From: Prionace glauca
Taxonomy: Eukaryota; Chordata; Chondrichthyes; Carcharhiniformes; Carcharhinidae
DNA length: 64,000 bases
Assembly: GCA_037974335.1 (NCBI GenBank)
Contig: CM075724.1
Span: 62,956,470 to 63,020,469 of the forward strand
Direction of reading: 5' to 3'
In this document: positions 47,801-57,949 of the stretch, piece after piece
Layout: each line of letters begins with the position of its first letter
How positions within the stretch are numbered: position 1 is the stretch's first letter
Translations under genes and position numbers: made by a program
Notes under the pieces: generated by a model
What the model was told of the DNA's origin: nothing
Seen by the model: the letters and a program-made list of their open reading frames with translations, nothing else
Databases searched by the model: none

Positions 47801-48725
47801 TAAACAAAGAAGAAAACAATTTTTGTTCTTTGTTTATCAAATTTTTATACTAATGGGCCATTCTTGGGAATGGCCCATTAGTACAACTGATTTTCGGTTA
47901 GTTTTACTTCAGAAATTCATTCTGAATGCCGCCAATATAAATCTGGGGCATAAATTGACTTTATAGTTGCGATGTGTTTGATAAACATTACTAATATATT
48001 CAGTACTCTCCGAGTGGCATTGTAGTTATAATAAACATTTTAATGCAGAGGACACGAATATACAACTAACTTATCGCGTAATATGTTCATAGACATGATT
48101 TCACTGACAAAAACAATGCACGTGCCCGATTGTTGTGTTTGATGTGTTAGGGCGATCTCGCTCCCCTGTATTTCAATCTTACCGTGTACAGTTAGATGCG
48201 ATCCGGTTCCATTGCGTTGATCTATTCCCCGACGGATCACCGTACAGTAGTAGATTCCAGAGTCTTGCAATGTCACATTTACTAAGCGAAAGAAACCGCT
48301 CACTTTATTTTCCACACCAAAAGTTTTTCTCTTGTCTGAGCTTGAATGCAGGAATTCACTCTTACCATGTTTCCACCATAATACCCGTATCCAGGATTGG
48401 GATTGAAAAATGGGGAATATACAGTAGAAGGTGATGTTTCCCCCTCTGGATACAATCGTTTCGACTGGTGCTTGAGACACACTGAACGAAGTGTGGTCCG
48501 CAACTGTCAGAAAGATAGACAGACACAAGTTAATTGCATTAGATACAACATAAATGTACAAAAGTGAAAGCATGATCGAGAGAGAGGAAATAAGGTTATT
48601 TAAATTGATATGAAAACTACTTCTTCTAAAGTTATTAATTAAAGTAACATGGCAAGTGAAAAACTAATACCTGTATGAATAATTCCTCGGAGGATCAAGC
48701 ACAGAAGTACTATGATTGTTGGCAT
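41699..48725 (-). CDS. Gene B: V-C1 immunoglobulin-superfamily receptor with ITIM-type cytoplasmic tail (spliced, 7 exons)
   Basis: Exons, in order on the minus strand: 48725-48671, 48503-48183, 45801-45490, 43744-43634, 42914-42871, 42157-42086, 41863-41699. They join to 359 codons plus TAG with every junction in frame. Residues 1-18 are a leader. 19-125 are a V domain (TFYCIF, VLWWKHG, DSGIYYC, J-like GTGSHLTVHG). 126-229 are a C1 domain (CETAAFYPEN, TWYKNG, CLVSH). About 236-257 are the TM helix followed by RRRKQ. 267-359 are a cytoplasmic tail with tyrosines at 290 (VHYATL), 317 (LIYSHV), 337 (TVYAQL) and 353 (TDYTEA). V/L-x-Y-x-x-L/V is the ITIM consensus that recruits SHP-family phosphatases when phosphorylated, so an inhibitory surface receptor of immune cells is the likely role. 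Exact orthology is open: SIRP-, NITR- and NKp30-type families share parts of this plan. Its introns hold CR1 and SINE copies but the exons are clean. Confidence 0.9.
42086..42157 (-). CDS. Gene B exon 6, first ITIM
   Basis: Acceptor cccaagcag, donor GAG|gtgagt; 72 nt, phase 0-0. Encodes ENASGF-VHYATL-DLSKTP, a textbook V-x-Y-x-x-L inhibitory motif. Confidence 0.85.
42588..42756 (+). repeat. Foldback tail repeat in gene B intron
   Basis: Left ggcgttggactggaatgggtgcagtaagaactcc and right ctgttggacttgagtttggtgttgtgagacctcctactg are roughly inverted, with tgatgtaggagcagtgc between. It is the same kind of tail as in the Penelope-like copies. Confidence 0.6.
42871..42914 (-). CDS. Gene B exon 5, juxtamembrane tail
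   Basis: Acceptor cttatttccag, donor CTG|gtaagt; 44 nt, enters in phase 1 and leaves in phase 0. Encodes GKDGRVTGGNRSLEL. Small, but its splice sites are strong and its phases link the TM exon to the ITIM exon exactly. Confidence 0.75.
43634..43744 (-). CDS. Gene B exon 4, transmembrane helix
   Basis: Acceptor attaatcttgcag, donor GAAG|gtaaga; 111 nt, phase 1-1. Encodes ENVPK, a hydrophobic stretch of about 22 residues (…VCALVGLFLGLAIVI) without charged residues, then RRRKQMLKNE as a stop-transfer and start of the tail. No lysine or arginine inside the helix, so it does not look built to pair with an ITAM adaptor. Confidence 0.88.
43965..44990. repeat. Cluster of second-family SINE pieces in gene B intron 3
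   Basis: Three pieces: 43965-44100 (inverted; ttggagtcacacgtaggccagaccggg), 44240-44370 (direct; ccaaatggttcac..ggctta), and 44640-44990 (inverted; gcattgcccattcccaattgcccctg..gcgaatcc). Confidence 0.6.
45003..45327 (+). mobile_element. CR1 LINE 3' end in gene B intron 3
   Basis: aaaaaagacagtaggactagggggcacagcctc.. to ..ggcctactcctgctcctatttcttatgttcttatg. Strongly 5' truncated; close to the 5220 copy. Confidence 0.9.
45490..45801 (-). CDS. Gene B exon 3, C1-type Ig domain
   Basis: Acceptor tctcctacgcag, donor CCGAG|gtaggg; 312 nt, phase 1-1. It shows LVCETAAFYPEN, LTWYKNG, LYEVSSTL and ITCLVSH, the C1 pattern shared with gene A. Ends with a short connecting peptide (IPKPNRG). Confidence 0.92.
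46143..47745 (-). mobile_element. CR1 LINE in gene B V-C1 intron
   Basis: Minus frame 47742-46414 is open for 442 codons. It carries RT from MDKSPGPDGMHPR through YRPVTLTSVVGKML, VDVVFLDFQKAFDKVPHKR, GVPQGSVLRPQLF and FADDTKIG to LEYCVQFWAPHLRKD. The last RT block lies downstream in another frame (a run of C at 46424-46432). It lacks APE, so 5' truncated. Confidence 0.9.
47796..47883. repeat. Two adjacent perfect hairpins
   Basis: Hairpin 1: arms 47796-47811 and 47826-47841 (tttgataaacaaagaa). Hairpin 2: arms 47848-47863 and 47868-47883 (tactaatgggccattc). Both perfect, with loops of 14 and 4 bases, just beyond the 5' end of the CR1 copy. Confidence 0.92.
48183..48503 (-). CDS. Gene B exon 2, V-type Ig domain
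   Basis: Acceptor tctttctgacag, donor CACG|gtaaga; 321 nt, phase 1-1. V-domain cysteines (FYC, YYC), WW after the first cysteine, DSGIYYC, and a J-like strand GTGSHLTVHG. Sequons GNIT, VNVT and RNGT predict glycosylation. Confidence 0.92.
48671..48725 (-). CDS. Gene B exon 1, signal peptide
   Basis: ATG at 48725 reading down; encodes MPTIIVLLCLILRGIIHT, a clear hydrophobic signal, and ends ACAG|gtatta in phase 1. Length equals the gene A leader exon. Confidence 0.85.
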
Positions 48726-48776
48726 GACTTGCAAGGTTTCCAACTGTTGTCTCTGTAGTAACTGCGAGTTTACAAC

Positions 48777-48828
48777 TTTTTAAAATAGCTTGCTGTTCGT
48801 GTTCCTTCAGAGACGTCGCAAGTGACGT
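48777..48828 (-). promoter_or_regulatory. Possible gene B promoter elements
   Basis: Upstream of the leader on the minus strand lie a TTTTAAAA box (48777-48784, about 55 bp from the ATG) and two CRE-like sites, GACGTC (48812-48817) and TGACGT (48823-48828, plus-strand reading). Positions are plausible; there is no other support. Confidence 0.25.
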
Positions 48829-48829
48829 T

Positions 48830-50404
48830 TAACATCCGGGAAGTGAGGTTTCAAAAACTACGCTTCCATTTTTAAGTGAGATTTTCTCATTTTTGCAACT
48901 ACTAAATTTCCTGGAATTACATGTTTTACTGGCAGCACAAAGTAAGGGGAATATAGATATTCTAACACTGAATTTATGAACATTCTCCGAGTTGGTTTGT
49001 TTCCTGACTGGTAATGAACGAAAATGAATTGAAAATACGCACCATGGTCATATTCAGACCGACTGTAATTAGCGACAGTTGTCTGGCCGTTTTTATATTG
49101 CACAAGAGCTGGAGAGACATGATCTGTGAGCTGACAACATATGCACTGTCTTCAGTGAGGACCAGAAGGTTGGGGATATGTTGATTATTTCCAAGGAGGC
49201 CGCAGTGGAATTCGAGCTTTTTGAAAAGGAGTGATGACAATGGTATCCATGGGCATAAAGTCTCAAGTAAGTCGTCTGTTAGCATGTTAGCTATGATGGG
49301 GACTGAAAAAGTGGGCGACAAGTTGTTCATTCGCATATAAACTATGGCACAGAAAATGGTTCTTCGACAATACGTGTTTAGAGTGTGTTTGGGGAAGAAG
49401 ACGAGAGGTTTCTGGGTTACAGAGTTTCTCGGTTATGGTCGGATGTGAGTAGCAATTTGGTTCGGTAGATAAATGGAAAGAAGGAAGCAGTAGAAATCAT
49501 TGGCTGGAAGATAATTTGATGACAAAGGATTCCTTGAACGCCTTGTAATATTCGCTAAGCGAGGAAGGTTGAGAGATTTAAGGAGAATGTTTTGGGTTGG
49601 GGGATGGGTAGGGAGGGCGAATGTGTGGGGTGGTGGGTTGTTTGTGATGAGCGTAGCAGTCGGGGTGTAGGGGAACTAATAACAAATTATCGTTGCTCCC
49701 CAGCACAATTATCCAATAATGAGCAGTTGAGGCTGTGAACAGTGAGACTTTGGGAAGCTTCTCTTCATTTAACCAGATAAGGCTCTGGATGGTTAGACCA
49801 GTTGTTTGTAAGAGCTAGTCAATCCTTTTGGAATTGAGAATGCGAAGGTTAATGTTATACCATTATTATAGTAAGCATTCGAGACCGCGGGGCATTTATT
49901 TTGACGACCTGTGGTTCCTCTTTATGTCCTTTCTTTCCTCAACAGATTTCCAAACTATTTCATTCGAGGAGTGCACTGTTTTCAATCTGTATCCCAGAAA
50001 GACGTTTTGCTACAAAGCTGTATAATCTGTTCGTTGTCACAGGAAATTGCCTTGGATGTTATTGTCGCATGCTTGTATCTTTTGGATACAATTATTCAAT
50101 CAGAGAGCGTGCTTCATACTCAATGGTGTCTCATGTCCACCTCAGTCGATTATGAGTTGGCTGCTCACTCCGGGGGCTTCAACAGTTAATCTGAACTGCA
50201 AGATATAACTCTGCTAGGCGAATGCTACAATATTAGAGACGTCGCATTTCAGATGAGGTATTCAGTAGACGCAAGTGCTTCGTAAAACGACTTTTCCTTC
50301 TCCAGTCCTTGCTTCCTGTTTTCTTTCCCCTTTCCATGTAACATTTGCACCTCGATGTGAATTGGGTCACATCGAAGATTAACTACTGCTATGGGAGAGA
50401 ACAT
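48830..50404. other. Upstream of gene B, unassigned
   Basis: Frames of up to 120 codons (49336-48974, minus) without domain. G-rich low-complexity sequence at 49590-49680. Nothing named. Confidence 0.35.
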
Positions 50405-51315
50405 CAAGATGAATGGCGAAAAACGAGATAAAAATTGCACAGCCAACTGACAGAGCCATGTACTTGGTGGATGGTATTCTCACGTGTGATGATGGTATCC
50501 ATGTCGATGATCCGGCATGTCTTGCAGAGGTTGCTGTGATGATCCGGCATGACATCCGGCAAGACATCCGGCAAGACATGCCGGATCATCGACATGGATA
50601 CCATCATCACACGTGAGAATACCATCCACCTGGTACATGGTCAATACTCTTGCAACTCGGCCACCATTGTCTACCTGATACGTTGCAAGAAAGGATGTCC
50701 CGAAGCATGGTACATTGGGGAGACCATGCAGACGCTACGACAACAGATGAATGAACATCGCTCGACAGTCACCAGGCAAGACTGTTCCCTTCCTGTTGGC
50801 GAACACTTCAGTGGTCACGGGCATTCAGCCTCTGACCTTCGGGTAAGCATTCTCCAAGGCGGCCTTCACGACACACGACAGCGCAGAGTCGCTGAACAGA
50901 GACTGATAGCCAAGTTCCGCACACATGAGGACGGTCTCAACAGGGATCTTGGGTTCATGTCGCACTATCTGTAACCCCCGTGACTTGCCTGCGTTTGCAA
51001 AACCTCACTTACTGTACTGTCTGGAGACAATACACATCTCTTTAAACTGTGATCCTTCCACTCACATTATCAGCCACTTCAGGTCTTAAACAGCAGGTTA
51101 GGTGTAAGGATTCGCATTCTAATCAGTAATCTCTAAACTGTCTGTGCTTTATATGCTCTGTCTGAGGCCAGAACTCTCCATTCACCTGACGAAGACGCAG
51201 TCCCCTCGAAAGCTTGTGAGTATATTATCAAATAAATAGGTTGGACTAAAACCTGGTGTTGCCAGACTTTTTACTGTGTTTACGCCAGTCCAACGCCGGC
51301 ATACCCACATCATGA
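50405..51315 (+). mobile_element. Penelope-like element, 3' part with GIY-YIG endonuclease
   Basis: Frame 50549-50974 reads VYLIRCKKGCPEAWYIGETM, LPVGEHFSGHGHSASDLRVS, RRVAEQRLIAKFRTHEDGLN and GFMSHYL, the cysteine-bearing GIY-YIG-like endonuclease of Penelope-like retroelements. The RT part is absent. The 5' end is an inverted duplication. The 3' tail runs through gaaagcttgtgagtatattatcaaataaatagg to cggcatacccacatca. Confidence 0.8.
50456..50640. repeat. 70-bp inverted repeat at the 5' end of the Penelope-like copy
   Basis: Arms 50456-50525 and 50571-50640 are complementary with two mismatches and a 45-bp spacer containing catccggcaaga repeats. Confidence 0.9.
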
Positions 51316-51392
51316 TTAACAAAGTAGTCAGAGGTGAAAAACATTTATGGTCACTGCACTATGTTCTCCCTTATTCTTTCAGAGATGTTGAT

Positions 51393-52175
51393 AAGAACAT
51401 AAGAAATAGGAGCAGGAGTAGGCTATCTAGCCCTTCGAGCCTGCCCCGCCATTCAATAAGATCATGGCTGATCTGAAGTGGACCAGTTCCACTTTCCCAC
51501 TTTTTCCCCATAACCCTTAATTTCCTTGTCTATCAAAAACCTGTCTACCCGTGACTTAAGTATACTTAGCGAGGCAGCCTACATCACTTGAACGGGGAGA
51601 GAATTCCAGAGATTCACCACTCTTTGAGTGAAGAAGTTGCTCCTCAACTCTGATCTAAACTGCAACCCCCCCCCCCCCCCCCCACTATCTTGTGGCTGTG
51701 TCCTCTAGTCCTGCTATTCTTTCTAAGCGGGAAGAACCTCTCTACCTCTACCCTATCCATCCCCTTCATTATCTTATACATATCTATAAGATTCCCCCCC
51801 CCCATCCTTCTAAACTCCAACGAATACAGACCCAGTTTATTTAATCTCTCTTCACAGGCCAACCCCCTCATCTCTGGTATCAGCCTAGTGAACCTCCTCT
51901 GCACTCCCTCCAAGGCCAATATATCCTTCCGCAAGTGCAGCGACCAAACCTGCACACAGTACTCCAGCTACGGCCTCACCTGTACTCTGTACAGTTGCAG
52001 CAAGACATCCCTGCTTTTATATTCTATCCCCCTCGCTATAAAGACCAACATTCCGTTCGCCTTCTTGATCACCTGCTGCACCTGCAGACTGGGTTTTTGC
52101 GACTCGTACACAAGGACCCCAGGTCCCTCTGCACCGTAGCATGCTGCTGCTTTTCGCCTTTTAAATAATAATCCC
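51393..52175 (-). mobile_element. CR1 LINE 3' part
   Basis: Starts with inverted tail aacataagaaataggagcaggagtaggctat. Antisense RT words follow (ctctgcactccctccaaggccaatatatcc, ctgcacctgcagactgggtttttgcgac). C-runs at 51667-51682 and 51794-51802. 5' truncated and moderately diverged. Confidence 0.85.
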
Positions 52176-52184
52176 TAATTATTA

Positions 52185-52385
52185 TTGATGTCGCTGGAAA
52201 GATCGCCATTAGTTACTCATCCCGAATTGCCCGATCAGAGTATAATCAAAAATAAACCATTTTATTGTCGATCTGGAGTCACATACCGGCCAGACTTGAC
52301 AATAAGACAAATAACCTTCTCTAAGCGGCATTACTTCAAAAAAATCACTGATAGTAGATTTAGATTCCGGATAAAATAGCTACAG
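52185..52385 (-). mobile_element. Second-family SINE fragment
   Basis: Inverted words atctggagtcacataccggccagacttgac..ataaccttct, then ttagattccgg. Adjacent to the CR1 5' end. Confidence 0.5.
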
Positions 52386-53460
52386 TCACATACCTCAATA
52401 ACTTAAATACTAGCTGACGTGCTGGTATTGGGTCCAATGCTGCCAAATCGTTACAATCGGTCCTCTTAATTATTTCTTCAGTCATTAGCATCTAAACAAC
52501 CATCTTCGCGCTCTGTACTGCTCATACTGAGCAATGTTTGGCTAGCATCAAGCAAACGGATGCCAAAATGTCCTAAACACTTCAGTGAAAAATGTTTTAT
52601 TGGTTGCCCATCAAAGGAGCAACGTTAAGTATTGAATTTTATCACACTGAAACAAGTTGCAGGAGATAATACTGGCGAGGAGAGAAAATGTATGTGTCTA
52701 CGTAGGACCGAGTTTCCACGGAACTTTGTCCTGCATTTATGTGGTACCGGAGCATTTTGGTTTATGCTGATATGGATCGAATATTACATCTTAAGAAAAT
52801 GAATGTTTTGAGCGACAAATCACTAACCAGTAAGGAAAAGCAAAATATGTCCCCAAGCCATGGCTTGACCAAAAAAAAGTCCTTGACCAGTTGAAATGCA
52901 CGATTATTACATCGAATAATATGAATGGAAATATGGGGATATCTAACAATAACCGACCACAGGAAATTCAGAGCTAAAGGTGAACATTCAAAGATGAATA
53001 AAAGTGAACATTTGTAAGAAAGCAAGTACCAAATATAGTGATAGAATTCTAGTTACCAACACTTAATGGCAAATGTTCATGTCAAATTTGTCTGCATTAG
53101 CAGGTCAAAAGAAATGGTGATCTTTATAGTTATCTAGTCAATTGTCTTTTCTGGATTTTAAAAGTTTAATTAAAGTATATGGTTCAATATCTAAGCCTGG
53201 TACAAAAACAAATTAATTCTTGTTTACCGCGCGACTTTTGCAGAAGCAACCAATTCAGTGCGTTCCGATTTTCGGAAGTTGACAGGATTTTACAATAGGC
53301 ATTTTTTGCTTTCTCGGTATTCCTGCTTTCTTTTTTTCTGCAAATTACTGTTAGTTTCATGTTCATTAGTGTAATGAGACTATCCTTCTGTAGTTTTGAT
53401 TAATGTCTTCTGAAGCATTTTCTGCTCAAATTGATGAAGCCATTTAACAAACGCAATTCC
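52386..53460. other. Unassigned AT-rich stretch
   Basis: No feature supported. Confidence 0.35.
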
Positions 53461-53752
53461 AGAATTATTGGAAACCAGACAGTTTAGTTCAGCAGACAAC
53501 CTTAATTGTGGGACAATTAACAAAAGCAAAAGCAGAATTATTAGAAATGAGACAGGTTCGTTAAGGAGACAGCCTTAATTGTGCGACAATTAACAAAAGC
53601 AAAACCAGAGTTATTGGAAACCAGACAGGTTAGTTCAGGAGACAGTCTTAATTGTGCAACAATTAGCAAAAGAAAAAACAGAGTTATTAGAAACGAGACC
53701 GGTTAGTTAAGGAGGCAGACTTAATTGTGAGACAATTATCGAATAATTAGTT
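53461..53752 (+). repeat. Minisatellite, four 73-bp units
   Basis: Units start at 53461, 53534, 53607 and 53680. Each begins agaattattgg-like and contains ttaattgt-NNN-acaatta, a small inverted repeat. Units differ by several substitutions. Confidence 0.93.
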
Positions 53753-54689
53753 AATTAATAGAAATGCTAGGAGTGCCGGAAATGTAATCTGGAAAAGAAA
53801 ACTTTCTAACTTTTTTAATGATGAACAAATCATTAACACTTGCTTATTAATAGTTTCTTAAAGTGCTGTGGGAATAAAAATCTTGTGTACATCTCAGGCC
53901 TCAGAGGAAAAACAGATAATATGACTTTTTAATCTTATCTCGAAAGAATGAATAGGCACTTGATGAAGGAGATGTTGAAAAATGTGGGTAGCGAGGGAGA
54001 GAGAGAGCTTTTGATGGATAAGCGTTGAGAGTTATTTTCTCAATTTTTCGGAGTCGTCACTTCAGAACGTAGCCTTTGAAGGTTCTTCAATTGTTAAAGA
54101 TAAACTCTCTCTTCTTATTGTTATTAACGAATAGTACATTGCTATTAATTAGTACTTTGGCTTTTATCTTTCTGATGTTTTAACTTTTTCACAGTTGATA
54201 AGCATGTTGTATCACCATTTAGAGTTATGGTTGAGTCTCTGGAATCTGATGCGATTTGTAAATGGGTGATAATTGCAAACATGTGATCCCCACAAATGTT
54301 AGATCAGATAAATAAAAAAAATATAATACTGCCTCTGCATGAAGAAGATTCCGAAGGGTACAGAGGACGTCGCTTCACTCCTGACTGATTGAGAATTGCG
54401 TTGCCTTTTCCTAAAAGGCTTTGAAATAAATTTGAGTTTGAAGTCTCAACACATATATATTTCGTGTGATATCATTTATTTTATATTGTGCTCGACAACG
54501 GCTTGCACAACATCTCTCAGCATCAGACCGTTGATTAGCCTACTTGGTGTTTGTTGTTCCCACAACCATCCTATTGTTTATTAAAAATGCTGTTAAAGTC
54601 AAAGCATGTTGTGTTGATTGCTATAACTTCGGCCATTGACTAGCAAAACTGACAGTGTAGGCAATGGCATTATTGTTAGATCATTTATT
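53753..54689. other. Unassigned
   Basis: No coding or repeat feature that I can support. Confidence 0.35.
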
Positions 54690-55010
54690 CAGGAGCTCAG
54701 CTGATGTTCTGGGGATCGGGGTTCGAATCCCGCCACGGTAGCTGGTGGACTTTGAATTCAATAAAACTTATCTGCAATTCAGATTCCACTGATAACCATT
54801 GTCGATTGTTGGAAGAACCCACCTGGTTCACTAATGTCCTGTGGGGAAGGAAATCTGCCGACCTTATCCAGTCTGATCTAGATGTCGCTCCAGAACCACA
54901 GCAATGTGGTTGACTCGCAACTGCTCTCTGTACAAGGGCAACTAGGCCTGGGCAATAAATGCTAGCCAGCTAGCAACGCCCACGTCCTACGAATGAATAA
55001 AAAAATTCTC
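54690..55010 (+). mobile_element. Second-family SINE, good copy
   Basis: ggggttcgaatcccgcc B-box-like, gaattcaataaaacttatctgc, cacctggttcactaatgtcctgtggggaaggaaatctgcc, then gggcaactaggcctgggcaataaatgc..cgaatgaataaaaaaat. Reference copy for this family. Confidence 0.78.
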
Positions 55011-56964
55011 TGGTCAATGTCGGCATCCGGTCCACAGTAGCCATTAACTGTACGAAATAGAATTGTTCTGTGTGGGCAACTATGGATACAAAAGGACACG
55101 GAGTCATGTTGTAATAATTTGAAAACTATTTAACGCAATCACAAACCGGGGTCTGGTGACTTGAAAGAAACAAACGTAGTTAATGTCATATTCTTCTCGA
55201 CACACCTTATCTGCGAGATCTTACTCTCCCTTTCCTGACAGTTCTCAGGACCACACGGTGATATCCGTAGATATTATGCTGTTATTGCGGCTGACATGTC
55301 GAAAGTAACTACATAATTTTTTTTTAAACTAAGATGTTTATTTTTCTTCACAGTTGAGAAATTGAGTAGGATGCATAGATATAGCCAAAAGCCAGTCAAA
55401 TGTAGAATCACAGGCACAAATTCACTCAGTTATACATTTATACCTTTACTGTGACCAAAGTCTACCCAAAGAACTAAACAATTAAAACAGGCATGAAAAC
55501 AAAACTCAACCAAAATGGGAAAGATATGGGCCTTAAACTGTTTAAATTTAAACCCCATGTGCCTACTTAGAAAATAACATACTACAGCGTAACACGGCAT
55601 TTATAACTTTTGAGAGCTGCCCATTAATTGTTCCCCAGCAGACAAAGATACTTCTTTTCGCGTTGATTACGTTTCAATCAGGTAAGCTTAATTTAGGTAT
55701 GAAATAAATGCAGTGCATCTCTGCCTCGCCCAATGCGTATCTGATAACTACTTGTACTTTGCGTTCGGCTTTCTAATGGCTTTTTGTTAACCTAACGCCT
55801 CATCCTACCTAACGACGTGAGCACAGATTTTACGTCTCGAATATTTACGAGTTGCTTTCAAACAAATGCACAATTCACTTTGGACATTATAATTACTATT
55901 TTGGGAATGGCTGCCAAGACCAACTGGTCCCGTGATCGTTTTTAGTGCTCACAAAATTTTTAACTATATTTCAAGTGATTCCTGATGTCGGACCTACCGC
56001 CATTGGCGTCAGACTTGGAATAAAAATCAGCATGAATCTCACTGTAGTCATAGCATGCTATGCCTCTCAGCAGAGTTACTGGGAGCTCGCTGATGTTTTC
56101 AGCAAGCTCTCTATTAATGTTTTAGATCCTGTAACCATGAAAAGATAGCTCAACTCTATCCAACATTTCTAAATATTCCGGAAGTTCCGAGATTCCAGGG
56201 TTGCTGGAGTAGTGCTTAACCTGATTCCATTCTGAACATGGAAGTGTTCTATTGGAGTATTGTTCTTTCAAAACTTGCCAGAAGAGCCACGGTGACTTTC
56301 CATGCTTAATAAAACTGATGTGAAGCGGTTTCTCCCAAATAATCCACATTACACGTTTGCGCTTTGTTTTTATATACGGGTACTTTCTTCCAATAACCAA
56401 CGTGAGTAATTCTTTCAGCAGTTCTATTTATCGGTGTTTTGCTTTTTTATGGGCTGTTACGATCTTCCAGTGAACAATTTAAGTGTCAATCATGGCACAG
56501 TTGACAGCAGTTCCATCAGTGATTCAGGTTTTTAGTTCAAATCGCACTCCAAACATCAAGGCTGACACCACAGTACCGTTCTGAAGGAGCGTTTGACAGT
56601 TGTATCTGTCGCCTTTCGGACGCAGCTTCATACTGAGGCCCCGCCTGCTGGAAGGCGCTCGAAATGAATTCCCAAACATGATCTTCTTCCCCAACCCTAT
56701 CGAATGCAGCTGGCGGGAATGCCAGGAATGAAGTGGCAAGTCGATCAAAAGTGAAAGCAGGTAACCACTTGGGCCTGCAGCTTATGCACCTCGTGGAAAG
56801 CATGACAAACGCTGCTCTCATCGTTACGCAGCGGGCTAGGCACAACGCCAAGCGCGCAGCCTTCAGCAAGATCCGTCTACTTGAGGAGAGTCAGTTGAAG
56901 GAAATTGGCGGTGGTGACGTAATCCGTGTATGGAAATAAAGAACAGTACGCAGCCAGTATCGAC
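55011..56964. other. Mostly unassigned
   Basis: 56485-56600 resembles another worn SINE (gacagcagttccatcagtgattcaggtttttagttcaaatcgcactcc). Frames of 92 codons (56400-56122, -) and 110 codons (56869-56537, -) have no recognisable domain. Confidence 0.35.
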
Positions 56965-57500
56965 TTCTTGATTCTAAACCATCTTGGTTTCCTTATCTGT
57001 GGAAGGATGTCCTTGCTATAGACGGAATACATCGAAGGTTTACCCGTCTGATCCCTAGGATGGGGAGGAGAGATTAAGTTGGATAGGGTTATATTCACTG
57101 AGATAAGAAGAGTGAGATGGGATCTCAGAGAAACCTATACAATTCTAACAGGGTTAGGTAGGGTAGATTCAGAAAGAATGTTCCAAATGGTGGTGGAGTC
57201 CAGAACGAGCGGCCATTGTTGTAGAACGATGGTAAATCTTTTAGATCTGAACTGAGACAGAATTGCTTCACCCAGAGAGCGGCGTATGTGTGGAATTCAC
57301 TAGCACAGAAGGTAGATGAGGCCAAAACGTTCTCTGATCTCGAGAAGAAATTTCAGACAGCTCTGTGGACTAAAGGGATCAAGGATATGGGTGTAGTTGG
57401 GATCAGGATATGGAATTCAACGATCAGGAATGATCAAAATGAATGATGGAGCAGGCTCGAATGGCTTACTCCTGCTTCTAGTTTTTATGTTTCTACCTTA
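56965..57500 (+). mobile_element. Diverged CR1 LINE 3' end
   Basis: Frames read RRFTRLIPRMG, a broken NLYNSNR stretch, FRSELRQNCFTQRAAYVWNS and the tail gatggagcaggctcgaatggcttactcctgcttctagtttttatgtttc. Several frame breaks. Confidence 0.7.
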
Positions 57501-57949
57501 TCAGTAAACTGATCGACCTTTCCAATGCGTTGATGGTTGTCTGTTGGCGCTTAGATTTCTGTGCATAGCAACAATCAAGTAACTTCCACCGGTGTTTCCA
57601 CCTCTCGCATAACCAACCCTGATGAAGCTACCAGTATATTCTACTTGCTTATTGCTGTTCCAAAATAAGATAACTTTATCATCCTCCCTTGGTAAGCTTC
57701 AGGGGTTGAGCAGATCGACGGTCAGGGAACGTTTAATTTGAGAAGACGGTCATTTGCAACATAAATTGTTCCTTCTTGCTGAAGGTATCTGCTGAATATG
57801 CGTTCGGAATCATCAGGTTTTCCGCCTGATCGCAAAGAGCCGTCTTGTTTGCACCCGTGCTCCATGCATTAACATCTAATCCTCTAGGTCATTAATAGAC
57901 AGAGGGACAGATGGGACATGCTTGCAACGAATAACCACCGTTTTCCCGC

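Noticed and set aside
48040-48182. Continuation of the gene B V-domain frame beyond HLTVHG
   Set aside because: Strong donor CACG|gtaaga and correct phase to the C1 exon show that this is intron.
53461-53752. CRISPR-like array
   Set aside because: Whole 73-bp units repeat, without conserved repeats separated by unrelated spacers; vertebrate context.
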